This document shows positions 10,055 through 23,818 of a stretch of 60,901 nt of DNA, one piece after another. Under the pieces are notes generated by a model. That model searched no databases. It saw nothing but the letters and a program-made list of their open reading frames with translations, and was not told the origin of the DNA. The stretch is from an uncultured Pelagibacteraceae bacterium (GTDB lineage: Bacteria; Pseudomonadota; Alphaproteobacteria; Pelagibacterales; Pelagibacteraceae), in the NCBI GenBank assembly GCA_902627745.1, contig CACOKG010000003.1, positions 1-60,901 of the forward strand, written 5' to 3'. The translations under genes were made by a program, and so were the position numbers. Positions within the stretch are counted from its first letter, which is position 1. Every line of letters begins with the position of its first letter.

Positions 10055-10396
10055 TTAATAGAAAAAATAATATAGAACCCACACAATTAGTGAGTATTCA
10101 AAAAAGTTTTTTGATAGAAGCAATTGTTTTTCTGTGAATTTTGTCTTTAAAAGTTTACTTAAGAAAATAAATCCCACATGAACTAAAGCAATTGAAATTA
10201 CAATCCCAATTAAAATATATTCAATTGTGAAATTTTTATAACCAAAATAAATTGCGGCTAAAAAGGTTAGCCAAGAAACTTTTGAAACAAAGACCTTAAA
10301 TATAAGACCTGCTTTTTTACTAAAAATAGACTGCGTCTTTATTAAAGAATAAGACCAGGTTAAGCCAATTAAAAAACTTATATACTTTAAAATCAT
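10055..10396 (-). CDS. hypothetical membrane protein
   Basis: 113 aa, several hydrophobic segments; overlaps msrB stop/start by 4 nt. Confidence 0.6.
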   Translation of the reverse strand: MILKYISFLIGLTWSYSLIKTQSIFSKKAGLIFKVFVSKVSWLTFLAAIYFGYKNFTIEYILIGIVISIALVHVGFIFLSKLLKTKFTEKQLLLSKNFFEYSLIVWVLYYFFY

Positions 10397-10770
10397 TTTT
10401 TATTTTTTTCATGAAATACTAAACACACACCATTGTTGCAATATCTTTTACCTGTAGGTTGAGGACCATCATCAAAAATGTGTCCATGATGGGCATTACA
10501 ATTTTTACAATGATATTCTGTTCGAGCATAACCAATAAGATGGTCGGTTTTGGTCTCAAAGACATCAGGCAAAGATTGATAGAATGATGGCCACCCTGAT
10601 CCACTTTCATATTTTGCATCGGAGTCAAATAATTTTATTCCACAATTAGCACAATGATAGCTACCTTCTCGTTTTTCATTATTGAGTTCACTACTACCTG
10701 CGCGCTCAGTACCATCTTCAAACATTACTAATTTTTGCTCAGCAGTTAAGTTGGGATTTTTTTTAGTCAT
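10393..10770 (-). CDS. msrB: peptide-methionine (R)-S-oxide reductase
   Basis: YHCANCGIKLFDSDAKYESGSGWPSF, CKNCNAHHGHIFDDGPQPTGKRYCNNG. Confidence 0.93.
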   Translation of the reverse strand: MTKKNPNLTAEQKLVMFEDGTERAGSSELNNEKREGSYHCANCGIKLFDSDAKYESGSGWPSFYQSLPDVFETKTDHLIGYARTEYHCKNCNAHHGHIFDDGPQPTGKRYCNNGVCLVFHEKNKK

Positions 10771-11663
10771 TTAATCAATTTAGCACAAGATTGATGTAAA
10801 AAAGAATGTAATTCAACTAATTTGTTAAAATCTTTATTGTAACCACCACCAAGAACACCACACAATGGAACTCCTTGTGAAAAAAAATTTTTTGTTACCA
10901 TTTGATCCCTCTTTCTAATTCCCTCATCCGAAATTTTTAGTTTTCCTAAACGATCATTATGGTGAATATCCACACCAGCTATATAAAAAACAAAATCAAA
11001 ATTTTCTTCATTTAATTGATTAAGATAAAATTCAAGCACCTTTATATATTGTGCGTCTTCCATATTATCCTCAAGTTCAACATCCAAATCACTGATTGAT
11101 TTTTTAGCTGGGTAATTTGATTTTGAATGCATACTAAAAGTAAATACATTTTTATTATCTTTAAAAATATCTGCATTGCCATTCCCTTGGTGAACATCTA
11201 AATCAACAATTAAAATCCTGCCAGCTAAACCTCTATCAAGCAAATATTGAGCGGCAACTGCTACATCATTGAATACACAATAACCTGCACCTCCATCATA
11301 ATTAGCATGATGACTACCACCAGCAGTATTACACGCTACACCATTTTTTATTGCAAGCTTTGTAGCAAGCACTGTTCCACCAGTTGCAACTAATGATCTT
11401 TGAATGACACTATCTACTAATGGAAATCCAATTTTCTTAATTGTATTTTGATCTAGTGTTTTATTTTTAACATCTTTAATATATTTTTCCGAATGAGCTC
11501 TTTTTAAAGTGTCATCAGAGCATGCATACGGCTTATGAAATTTTTGAACAATTTTTTTATTAATTAAATACTTTGCAAGTTCTCCAAATTTATTAATCGG
11601 AAATTTATGATCATCACCAATTTTTGCAAAATAATCTTCGTGATTGACAACTGATAAATCCAT
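10767..11663 (-). CDS. histone deacetylase-superfamily (AcuC/AphA-like) protein
   Basis: GGSHHANYDGGAGYCVFNDVAVAA, LIVDLDVHQGNGNADIF, VLGGGY. Confidence 0.88.
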   Translation of the reverse strand: MDLSVVNHEDYFAKIGDDHKFPINKFGELAKYLINKKIVQKFHKPYACSDDTLKRAHSEKYIKDVKNKTLDQNTIKKIGFPLVDSVIQRSLVATGGTVLATKLAIKNGVACNTAGGSHHANYDGGAGYCVFNDVAVAAQYLLDRGLAGRILIVDLDVHQGNGNADIFKDNKNVFTFSMHSKSNYPAKKSISDLDVELEDNMEDAQYIKVLEFYLNQLNEENFDFVFYIAGVDIHHNDRLGKLKISDEGIRKRDQMVTKNFFSQGVPLCGVLGGGYNKDFNKLVELHSFLHQSCAKLIK

Positions 11664-11665
11664 AA

Positions 11666-12616
11666 CTATTCAATTACACGGATTGCCTTACCCGATGCGC
11701 AAGCTTCAAGTGACTCGATCATTTGACTATAATAAACATTATAGTTTTCAGCAGTCACGTATCCTAAATGAGGGGTAAGCAAAGCATTAGGTAAAAATCT
11801 AAGTTTGTTATTTTCTGGTAAAGGCTCTTTTTCATAAACATCCAGTCCAGCACCTGCAATCACATTTGTAGATAAAGCAATGATCAAATCATCTTCATTA
11901 ACGATTGGGCCTCTTGAAGTGTTGATTAAAAAAGAAGTTTTTTTCATTTTATCTAATTCTTTCAAAGTAATACAATCTTTATATCTTTCACCACCTTGAA
12001 CATGAATTGACAAGAAATCAGAATTCTTAATTAAATCTTCTTTTGAACATGGTAAAACATCTAGCTCTTTACATTTATCGAGATTAAGATTTTCACTCCA
12101 AGCCATTACCCCCATACCAAAAGCTTTACCTATCTTTGCAACTTGAGAACCTACTTTTCCAAGGCCAATTAATCCTAAGATTTTCCCTTTGAGCTCAACA
12201 CCAACTGTGGTTTGCCAATAACCCTGATACATATTATCTATTTCCTCCTTAATATTTCTGGCTAAGCCAAGTATCAAAGTCCAAGTTAATTCTGGAGTTG
12301 GGTTTAAATTACTTTCTGTTCCACTGACAATAATCTTTCTTTTTTTGGCAGCATCTAAGTCTATTGACTTATTTCTCAGCCCACTGGTAATTATAAATTT
12401 TAGCTTAGATAAATTTTCTATTATATTTTTTGTAATTGGAGTTCGTTCTCGCATGACTAATAATGCCTCAAAATCAGACAATTTATCTATGACATCAGCT
12501 TCATCCTCAAATGGCTCGCTAAAAATTTTAATTTCATATTTTCCTGCAAGTTTTTCAAGATCAACAAATTGTTGAGAAACATTTTGATAGTCGTCTAATA
12601 TTGCAACCTTAAGCAT
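11666..12616 (-). CDS. D-2-hydroxyacid dehydrogenase, NAD-binding
   Basis: GLIGLGKVGSQVAKIGKAFGM, LINTSRGPIVNEDDL, NALLTPHLGY. Confidence 0.88.
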   Translation of the reverse strand: MLKVAILDDYQNVSQQFVDLEKLAGKYEIKIFSEPFEDEADVIDKLSDFEALLVMRERTPITKNIIENLSKLKFIITSGLRNKSIDLDAAKKRKIIVSGTESNLNPTPELTWTLILGLARNIKEEIDNMYQGYWQTTVGVELKGKILGLIGLGKVGSQVAKIGKAFGMGVMAWSENLNLDKCKELDVLPCSKEDLIKNSDFLSIHVQGGERYKDCITLKELDKMKKTSFLINTSRGPIVNEDDLIIALSTNVIAGAGLDVYEKEPLPENNKLRFLPNALLTPHLGYVTAENYNVYYSQMIESLEACASGKAIRVIE

Positions 12617-13502
12617 TTTTATTTTCTTTATTTGATAAAAATAAACCTAATATAATTAAAATTGCCCCAATCAAGTGAAAAAATTGGAATTGTTCATTAT
12701 AAAAGAATATCGCCATCAAAGTGCTAAATAATGGAATTAAAGATAAAAATATACCAGCTCTATTTGCCCCAATGATAGAAACAGCCCCTGCCCAACAATA
12801 GTAAGAGCCAATGCTCGGAAACAAAGCCAGGAAAATGAGAATATAAAATAAGTTTTCATTAATTTCTATTTTTTGTCCTTGTGCAAATTCATACATAAAT
12901 TGAGGAAAAATAAATATTAATCCAAAAGTACACAAAATATGAACTAAAGTAAGAAGTGGTAATTCAAATTTTTTTCTTTTAAGAAAAGCTGAATACAAGC
13001 CCCATGAAATTACCCCTCCTATCATTATTAAATCCCCTTTATTAAAATTTAATGAGCGAATAATTTCTATGTTTAGTCTAGTAATAATAGATAAAATTCC
13101 TAAAACTGAAATCACCAGACCTACAATCTGATACTTATTTGTTTTCTCTATTTGGAATAAAAAACATAATAGAATTATGATTGCGGGAATAGCTGTGTTG
13201 AAAAGAGAAGCATTTATCACTTGTGTATGCACTAACGATAAATATGTAAAAGAATTAAATAAGCCAACACTTGTTAACGCCAAAAAAAATAATAAAGGTA
13301 AATTTTCTAGAATAATCTTTTTATGTCTAATGATTTCACTATAAGTAAACGGTAATAAAATCAACCAAACCAAAGACCATCTAAAGAAGACTAAAGTCAT
13401 TGGTGGAATGTTGGAAAAAAAAGCAAACTTACCAACCATAAAATTTCCAGCCCAAAATAATGTTGCACATACTAGCATTATGTATGCCTTAGTATTTTGC
13501 AT
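12609..13502 (-). CDS. EamA/DMT-family transporter
   Basis: Multi-TM, CATLFWAGNFMVGKFA...FFRW; second EamA half near the C-terminus. Confidence 0.85.
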   Translation of the reverse strand: MQNTKAYIMLVCATLFWAGNFMVGKFAFFSNIPPMTLVFFRWSLVWLILLPFTYSEIIRHKKIILENLPLLFFLALTSVGLFNSFTYLSLVHTQVINASLFNTAIPAIIILLCFLFQIEKTNKYQIVGLVISVLGILSIITRLNIEIIRSLNFNKGDLIMIGGVISWGLYSAFLKRKKFELPLLTLVHILCTFGLIFIFPQFMYEFAQGQKIEINENLFYILIFLALFPSIGSYYCWAGAVSIIGANRAGIFLSLIPLFSTLMAIFFYNEQFQFFHLIGAILIILGLFLSNKENKNA

Positions 13503-13506
13503 TTTA

Positions 13507-14748
13507 TTAATTAAATCTTATCGAGCTATAAGGATCTAAATTTAGATTTGTATTTTCTTTAGCTATCATTCCAGAAACAATCTTTCCAGAAATCGGGCCT
13601 AATGTCCATCCTAAATGATGATGTCCAAAACAATAAAATACATTTTTATAATTTTTTGAAGGTCCCATTACAGGTAAGAAATCAGGTAGTGTCGGTCTAA
13701 AACCTAACCATTCATCTTCATGATCTGGAAGATCACCTAACATATATTTAGCATTATCAATTAAATTTTTTATTCTAGATTTTGAAAGTGGATTTTCTAA
13801 TCCACCAAATTCAACTGTGCCAACCACTCTTAGACCTTGTTCCATAGGAGTGATTCCAAATCCTCTATTAGAAAAAATAACAGGTCTACTTAAAAGATGA
13901 TCACAATCTTTGAAGTGAACATGGTAACCTCTTTCAGTATCAAGTGGAATTCGCTCACCTAAATTATCTGTCAATTTTTTTGAGAAAGCACCACAAGCAA
14001 TTACAATTTTATCAAAAGTATATCTTTCACCATCAGTTACAAAAACTGGTTTTTCTGTATCAAACTCAATATCATCAATATTTTTCTTTTCAAACTTTCC
14101 ACCCTTTTTTAGAAATAAATCAAATAATTTGAGCAATATTTTTTTTGGGTTTCGAGCGTGTCTTGCATATGGATAATAAACTCCTGCATGATAAAAAGGT
14201 TTTATGTTTGGTTCTAGATCGTGAATTTCAGATTTATTGACCAGCTGTTGTTTTACCCCAAGTTCATCTCTAACTTTAATTTCTAACTCTCTACTCTTTA
14301 AATCTTTATCATTCCAAATATAAAGAATTCCTTTATTTTCAACTAGACCATCTAAATTAATTTCATCAAAAAGTTCATCGTATGCTGGTAAGGCTAAATC
14401 TAAAATTTGATGCATATTTCTTGCGGTATGCATCATTTTATTTTTAGTAGTATTTAAGATAAATTTGAAAAACCAAGGCAGCATCTTTGGTACATAATTC
14501 CATTTGAGAGCTAGGGGCCCTGTTGAACTTAATAACATCGCTGGTACATCAGCAAGTATATCGGTTCTATTCAATGACAATGAAGCATAAGGTGAAAAGT
14601 GACCAGCATTCCCATATGAAGCTGCTGGACTCCCGGGGTTGTCTCTATCAAATATAGTTACCTTAAAACCTTTTTTTTGTAGAAATAATGCATTCGATAC
14701 TCCTTGAATACCTGAGCCAACAATACCAACATGTAAATTTTTACTCAT
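13507..14748 (-). CDS. FAD-dependent D-amino acid dehydrogenase (DadA-like)
   Basis: VGIVGSGIQGVSNALFLQKKGFKVTIFDRD; C-term FGHHHLGWTLGPISGKIVSGMI. Confidence 0.85.
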   Translation of the reverse strand: MSKNLHVGIVGSGIQGVSNALFLQKKGFKVTIFDRDNPGSPAASYGNAGHFSPYASLSLNRTDILADVPAMLLSSTGPLALKWNYVPKMLPWFFKFILNTTKNKMMHTARNMHQILDLALPAYDELFDEINLDGLVENKGILYIWNDKDLKSRELEIKVRDELGVKQQLVNKSEIHDLEPNIKPFYHAGVYYPYARHARNPKKILLKLFDLFLKKGGKFEKKNIDDIEFDTEKPVFVTDGERYTFDKIVIACGAFSKKLTDNLGERIPLDTERGYHVHFKDCDHLLSRPVIFSNRGFGITPMEQGLRVVGTVEFGGLENPLSKSRIKNLIDNAKYMLGDLPDHEDEWLGFRPTLPDFLPVMGPSKNYKNVFYCFGHHHLGWTLGPISGKIVSGMIAKENTNLNLDPYSSIRFN

Positions 14749-14798
14749 AAAAAAAATATACAGGCTATCTGCTAAATTAGTTAAGCGACAAATTATAC

Positions 14799-15926
14799 TT
14801 AGGCAATCAATTGTTGATTGTGAACTCTGGCACTCATGACTATTCCAAAACCAATCATTGTTGCAAGCATAGAGGATCCACCATAAGACATAATTGGTAA
14901 TGGGGAGCCTACTATAGGTAGTAAACCTAACACCATACTCATATTAATGGTAATGAATACAAAAATTGCTGCGCCAAAACTATAACAAAAAATCTTTGCA
15001 AAATAACTTCTTGAACTAGCTCCGATTGCAATAATTCTATAAATGATGATTGCATAAATCACTAAAAGGATTGCAGAGCCAACAAAACCAAATTCCTCTG
15101 AAAAAAGGGTAAAAATAAAGTCAGTATGTTTCTCTGGTAAAAATTCTAGATAACTTTGTGTTCCTTTTAAAAAACCTTTACCAAAAATACCTCCTGATCC
15201 AACTGCTATTTTAGATTGTATTATTTGATAACCAGCACCTAAGGGATCTTTGTCAGGATTAAGAAATGTTAATACTCTTAATTTTTGATAAGGCTTCAAA
15301 AAAGCTATGACGAAAGGTAATGAGATTATAAATCCAAGAATAGTATAAATAAAATATTTATAATTAGTACCCGCAAACCATAACACTGCTATTCCACTGA
15401 TAGCAATTAAAACTGCAGTTCCAAGATCTGGTTGAACAATAACTAATCCCATTGGTAAAAGAATTATTATTAAAGATGTTAAAATTGTATAGATTGAGTT
15501 CACATTTTCTAACTTCATTCGATGAAAAAATTTAGCTAAACAAACAATAATAAATATTTTCATCAATTCAGACGGCTGTAAATTTATGAAATATAAATTA
15601 ATCCATCTTTGAGAGCCAGATGAGGTAATTCCAAATAAATAGGTCCCTACTAACAAACCTACTACCGCTACATAAGCTAAATAACCTATTGAAAACCAAT
15701 ACTTGATATTGATAAATGACATTACTAGCATCATTAAAGTAAATACTGCTAATTTTGTAAAATGGCTTTTGGTATGAAATTTAATCTCACCACCATCAGT
15801 AGAATACATTGTTGCTAAACTAATAAAGCCAAGTAACAATATACAAATTAATAATATGTAATCAAAGTTTCTAAATTTTTGAAAAAAACCAAGTCTGTTC
15901 GTTGTTAGTCTTGTATGCTGATACAT
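14799..15926 (-). CDS. rodA: rod shape-determining SEDS protein RodA
   Basis: SEDS motifs WINLYFINLQPSELMKI, QPDLGTAVL, FLPEKHTDFIFTLFSEEFGFVG, SYGGSSM; adjacent to mrdA. Confidence 0.95.
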   Translation of the reverse strand: MYQHTRLTTNRLGFFQKFRNFDYILLICILLLGFISLATMYSTDGGEIKFHTKSHFTKLAVFTLMMLVMSFINIKYWFSIGYLAYVAVVGLLVGTYLFGITSSGSQRWINLYFINLQPSELMKIFIIVCLAKFFHRMKLENVNSIYTILTSLIIILLPMGLVIVQPDLGTAVLIAISGIAVLWFAGTNYKYFIYTILGFIISLPFVIAFLKPYQKLRVLTFLNPDKDPLGAGYQIIQSKIAVGSGGIFGKGFLKGTQSYLEFLPEKHTDFIFTLFSEEFGFVGSAILLVIYAIIIYRIIAIGASSRSYFAKIFCYSFGAAIFVFITINMSMVLGLLPIVGSPLPIMSYGGSSMLATMIGFGIVMSARVHNQQLIA

Positions 15927-17801
15927 CTATATCTCCAAATACTTTTTATTTCCTAATGACTCTCTAATCTTGTGTCGGTCAATGATTAATTTAAATAATT
16001 TAGTTGCCATGGGAGCGGCGGTTGTACTGCCGTTTCCTCCATGTTCTACAATGACACTTAATGCGTATCTAGGATTTTTATATGGTCCAAAAGCTACATA
16101 TAAAGCATGATCTCTTTGCTCGTATGGAATTTGGAATGTTTTAAGATCAAGTTCTCGTTCTTCCTCAGTAATTTTTTTGACCTGTGCAGTTCCGGTTTTA
16201 CCCGCAAACTGATATTTTGGATTATCAATTCTTGAACGATAAGATGTTCCCATTACTTCATTTGTTGAACCAAAGATAGCATCTTGGACAATTTTAATAT
16301 TTTTTGAATTTTTATAAAGCGGCGTAAATTTATCTACAGGCTGATCTTTGACTTTGTCATCTACAACAATATGAGGATAAATTTTATAACCACCATTAGC
16401 AATTTGAGCGGTCATTAAACATAATTGAATAGGCGTCGTTTGAATGTAGCCTTGGCCTATTCCTGTAATTATTGTTTCACCTAATAGCCATCCTTTCCCT
16501 AGTGCATTTTTTTTCCATTGGGTATTTGGAATTAATCCTTTTTTTTCAATATCAAATAAATCACCAAATACTTTTTCTCCCAGGCCAAATTTTTTTGCAG
16601 TCTCACTTAATTTATCAACCCCAAGTTTCCGTGCTATTTCATAAAAATAAGTATCACAAGATTGTTTCATTGCATTTCTTAAACTTACATAGCCATGACC
16701 CTTTTTCTTCCAACAATGGTATGTCTGGCCATACATTTCAGTTTTACCAGTACATCGAACAGTAAAATTGGTATTAATAATTCCATTCTCTAAAGCAGAT
16801 AATGCAACAATCGGTTTAATCGTTGAACCTGGTGAGTAATTCCCTTGTAAAGTTTTATTAACCAATGGTTTCATTGGATCATTACGAATTAATTGCCAAT
16901 CGTCTTGACTAATACCAAACACAAATAAGTTAGGATCAAATGAAGGGGATGAGTGCATTGCAATTACTGCACCTGTATAAATATCCATTACACAGATAGA
17001 ACCTGCTTTATCCTTAAGTAATTCGTTTGCTAACTTCTGAACCTCAGTATCTATGGTTAGTCTTAAAGTTTTACCTTTTTCACCTTTTTGAAATTCTAAT
17101 TGACTAATTCTTCTGCCATAAGCGTTTACTTCATATCTCTCAATATCATTGGTTCCTATTAATTTTTCTTCAAATGTTTTTTCTAAGCCAACTTTTCCAA
17201 CTTTTAAACCTGGTACAAAGTTCTTTTTTATGGCTTGAGTAGATTCAATATCATCTTGATTAGCTTGACTAACGTAACCTATTAGGTGAGTGAAATTTTC
17301 TTTAAAAGGATAGTTCCTTGAAATAGATATAACTGGTTTTACGCCATTTAAATCATATAAATGATTGTTTATCTTTGAAAACTTTTGCCAGCTCAAATTA
17401 TCAGAAACAATTAAAGTTTCCCAAGGCTTTATCTCATTTTTCTTTTTTAATACTTTTTTAAATTCGTTATCTGATAATTCTAGTAAGTCTTTTAATCGAT
17501 ATATAACATACCTAAAATCTTCAACTTGCTCTGGTATCAAGTGGAGTTGATAAGCTTCAAAATTTCCTGCAATAACATTACCAAAATAATCATGAAATTC
17601 TCCCCTAACAGGAGCTAATTTCCATTCTCTTATTCTATTTTTATCTGAGAGAGTTAAATACTTTTTGTTCTCTTTAACTTGTAAAAAAAATAATCTACTT
17701 ACAATTCCTATCATTATAAAAAATTTTAATGAACCTGTAATGAACATTCTTCTATTAATGGAGTTAAGTTTCTTTACGTTGTCACTGGAAGAGTTAATCA
17801 T
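15927..17801 (-). CDS. mrdA: penicillin-binding protein 2
   Basis: PGSTIKP (SxxK), KQSCDTYFY (SxD/N), AGKTGTAQV (KTG). Confidence 0.95.
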   Translation of the reverse strand: MINSSSDNVKKLNSINRRMFITGSLKFFIMIGIVSRLFFLQVKENKKYLTLSDKNRIREWKLAPVRGEFHDYFGNVIAGNFEAYQLHLIPEQVEDFRYVIYRLKDLLELSDNEFKKVLKKKNEIKPWETLIVSDNLSWQKFSKINNHLYDLNGVKPVISISRNYPFKENFTHLIGYVSQANQDDIESTQAIKKNFVPGLKVGKVGLEKTFEEKLIGTNDIERYEVNAYGRRISQLEFQKGEKGKTLRLTIDTEVQKLANELLKDKAGSICVMDIYTGAVIAMHSSPSFDPNLFVFGISQDDWQLIRNDPMKPLVNKTLQGNYSPGSTIKPIVALSALENGIINTNFTVRCTGKTEMYGQTYHCWKKKGHGYVSLRNAMKQSCDTYFYEIARKLGVDKLSETAKKFGLGEKVFGDLFDIEKKGLIPNTQWKKNALGKGWLLGETIITGIGQGYIQTTPIQLCLMTAQIANGGYKIYPHIVVDDKVKDQPVDKFTPLYKNSKNIKIVQDAIFGSTNEVMGTSYRSRIDNPKYQFAGKTGTAQVKKITEEERELDLKTFQIPYEQRDHALYVAFGPYKNPRYALSVIVEHGGNGSTTAAPMATKLFKLIIDRHKIRESLGNKKYLEI

Positions 17802-18300
17802 TTATTCCTTTCATATAATATTTAAATAATGATAAGAAAATTATATAAAGCAAAAAAGTACAAGTCGTATTGACTATGTAATTTGTTAAAATCAAATCAT
17901 AAGAAAAAAATAAAGTTAAAACTGAATAATTTAAGGAATTAATCAAACTTATGATAAATAAAAAATAGAACCAATCTTTAATAGGGCTTGGTCTAATTGT
18001 GATATTTCTTATATACGCTGTTGCAATACAAATTAAAGTATAAGACAAACTGCTTATTCCCAAAGGTAAACCTACAACAGTATCGTTGAGTAAGCCTGCA
18101 AAAAATACAAAAAGATAATCAAAATGTTTAAAATCTTTTAAGGTAAAGAAAAAGATCAAAATAAATGGAAAATTAAAAGAAAAATACTCAAGTTTTAGAT
18201 AATTAAAATCAAATTCATTAAGCACTGAAACAAATAATAAAATTATTGGCAACCAGGTATATAATTTAGAAAATGTTCCTTTTGTCTTTAAATTATCCAC
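17794..18300 (-). CDS. mreD: rod shape-determining protein MreD
   Basis: Small multi-TM protein between mreC and mrdA; start probably GTG at 18300 with SD GGAGG (RC of 18309-18313), not ATG at 18315. Confidence 0.8.
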   Translation of the reverse strand: MDNLKTKGTFSKLYTWLPIILLFVSVLNEFDFNYLKLEYFSFNFPFILIFFFTLKDFKHFDYLFVFFAGLLNDTVVGLPLGISSLSYTLICIATAYIRNITIRPSPIKDWFYFLFIISLINSLNYSVLTLFFSYDLILTNYIVNTTCTFLLYIIFLSLFKYYMKGIND

Positions 18301-19522
18301 CCGTTCTACCTCCATTTAAAACACAACTTTTATATTCTTCAGTTCCAACTTTAAAGCCGTCTGTATTAAAAAAAGATTTTCTACACTTATGACCATGTTC
18401 TAAATTAAGCTTTAAAAATTCTAACTCTTGAGTATCTATGTTGAATTGATTGATTTGTTGTTTTTGAGAAAAAATTTCATTATTTAAAATCGAAATTTGT
18501 TTGTTTAAATCATTAATTTTATTAGTTAAATTTTCATTTTCTTCAATAAATTTTGAATTAGTCTCCTCAATAATTTTAAGCTCATCTTCTAAAATCTTTA
18601 ATTTTGATTCTTCAAGTTCTCCACTTTTATCTTCAGTTGGAACTATTTCTGGTTCAACTTTAGGAATTTCAATTTGAGTAATTATTTCTGCAAAAACATA
18701 CTTTAATTGTGTAAAATCGCTGTAGAATTCAACGTTGTATCTTTTGGAAGAACCTTTTTTTTCAGACCTTAATTTGCCTATTGGTACTCCACTTTTAAAT
18801 ATTGCTCCAGTACCTGAAGTGTAAACTATACTTTCATCAATTAGCTCCTCTGATAAACCCGCTTTAATATATTTAATTTGTCCGAAATTGTCTCCGCTCC
18901 CTGTGACTATTGCTTGAATATTTTGTGGTGCAATAGTTACTGGCACATTAGAATTTAAATCTGACAACAATAATACCCTTGATGTTTTATAATTGACCTC
19001 AATTACTCGACCAACTAAATAAGATTGATCATAAATATTTGTACCTATTTTGATATCATCTTTACTACCTTTGTTTATAATAATACTTTTTAAAAAAGGG
19101 CTATCATGATCGACAATAATTTTTGCTAAAATTTTATTTGAGCTTGAAATATAATCATCAATTAACACTTTCAGTTCTTGGTTTTCATACTGAATAATTT
19201 CGTTTGATACAAAATCAGATTTAAGATTGCCCAGTTCGTCTTTGTTTTTTTGATATTTATTAAAAAAAGTTGTGTATTCAATAATATTGATTATAGAATT
19301 CTTAGCAAAGTTTTCTGGTATAGAAACTATAAAAGATGATCTGTAGACTAGCTCACTCAATCCAACTTTCAGGTACCTTACCGCTTTAAAGTCTAGGCTA
19401 GATAAAAGGATAATAAATATAGAAATAAATACTAAAGTGAGTAAAGAAAATTTTTGCTGAGTGCTTTTTTTTAAAAAAGCAGAACGAATTGCTATTATAA
19501 AATCATCTCTGCTAGAGGCCAT
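18293..19522 (-). CDS. mreC: MreC with C-terminal coiled-coil and Cys-motif extension
   Basis: One N-terminal TM, MreC core (SGTGAIFKSGVPIGKL), between mreB and mreD; long extra C-terminus. Confidence 0.88.
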   Translation of the reverse strand: MASSRDDFIIAIRSAFLKKSTQQKFSLLTLVFISIFIILLSSLDFKAVRYLKVGLSELVYRSSFIVSIPENFAKNSIINIIEYTTFFNKYQKNKDELGNLKSDFVSNEIIQYENQELKVLIDDYISSSNKILAKIIVDHDSPFLKSIIINKGSKDDIKIGTNIYDQSYLVGRVIEVNYKTSRVLLLSDLNSNVPVTIAPQNIQAIVTGSGDNFGQIKYIKAGLSEELIDESIVYTSGTGAIFKSGVPIGKLRSEKKGSSKRYNVEFYSDFTQLKYVFAEIITQIEIPKVEPEIVPTEDKSGELEESKLKILEDELKIIEETNSKFIEENENLTNKINDLNKQISILNNEIFSQKQQINQFNIDTQELEFLKLNLEHGHKCRKSFFNTDGFKVGTEEYKSCVLNGGRTGG

Positions 19523-19527
19523 TACTC

Positions 19528-22139
<2,612 letters not shown>

Positions 22140-22160
22140 ATCAAAAGTTTTTGTTTTTGA

Positions 22161-22188
22161 AATATACAACCTCTCGTTTAGATTGCAA
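22161..22188 (-). promoter_or_regulatory. sigma70-like promoter of leuA (TTGCAA-N16-TATATT)
   Basis: Minus-strand ttgcaa tctaaacgagaggttg tatatt; predicted TSS ~22154, upstream of ATG 22139. Confidence 0.6.
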
Positions 22189-22227
22189 AAGTAAAATACT
22201 GAATTTATCCCAATTTGGAACTAAAAT

Positions 22228-23816
<1,589 letters not shown>

Positions 23817-23818
23817 AC

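Noticed and set aside
10419-10628. 69-aa ORF inside msrB
   Set aside because: Alternate frame of a canonical msrB.
22170-22227. Possible leucine/BCAA attenuator between ilvC and leuA
   Set aside because: No leader peptide with Leu/Ile/Val run and no terminator hairpin; a plain promoter explains the gap.
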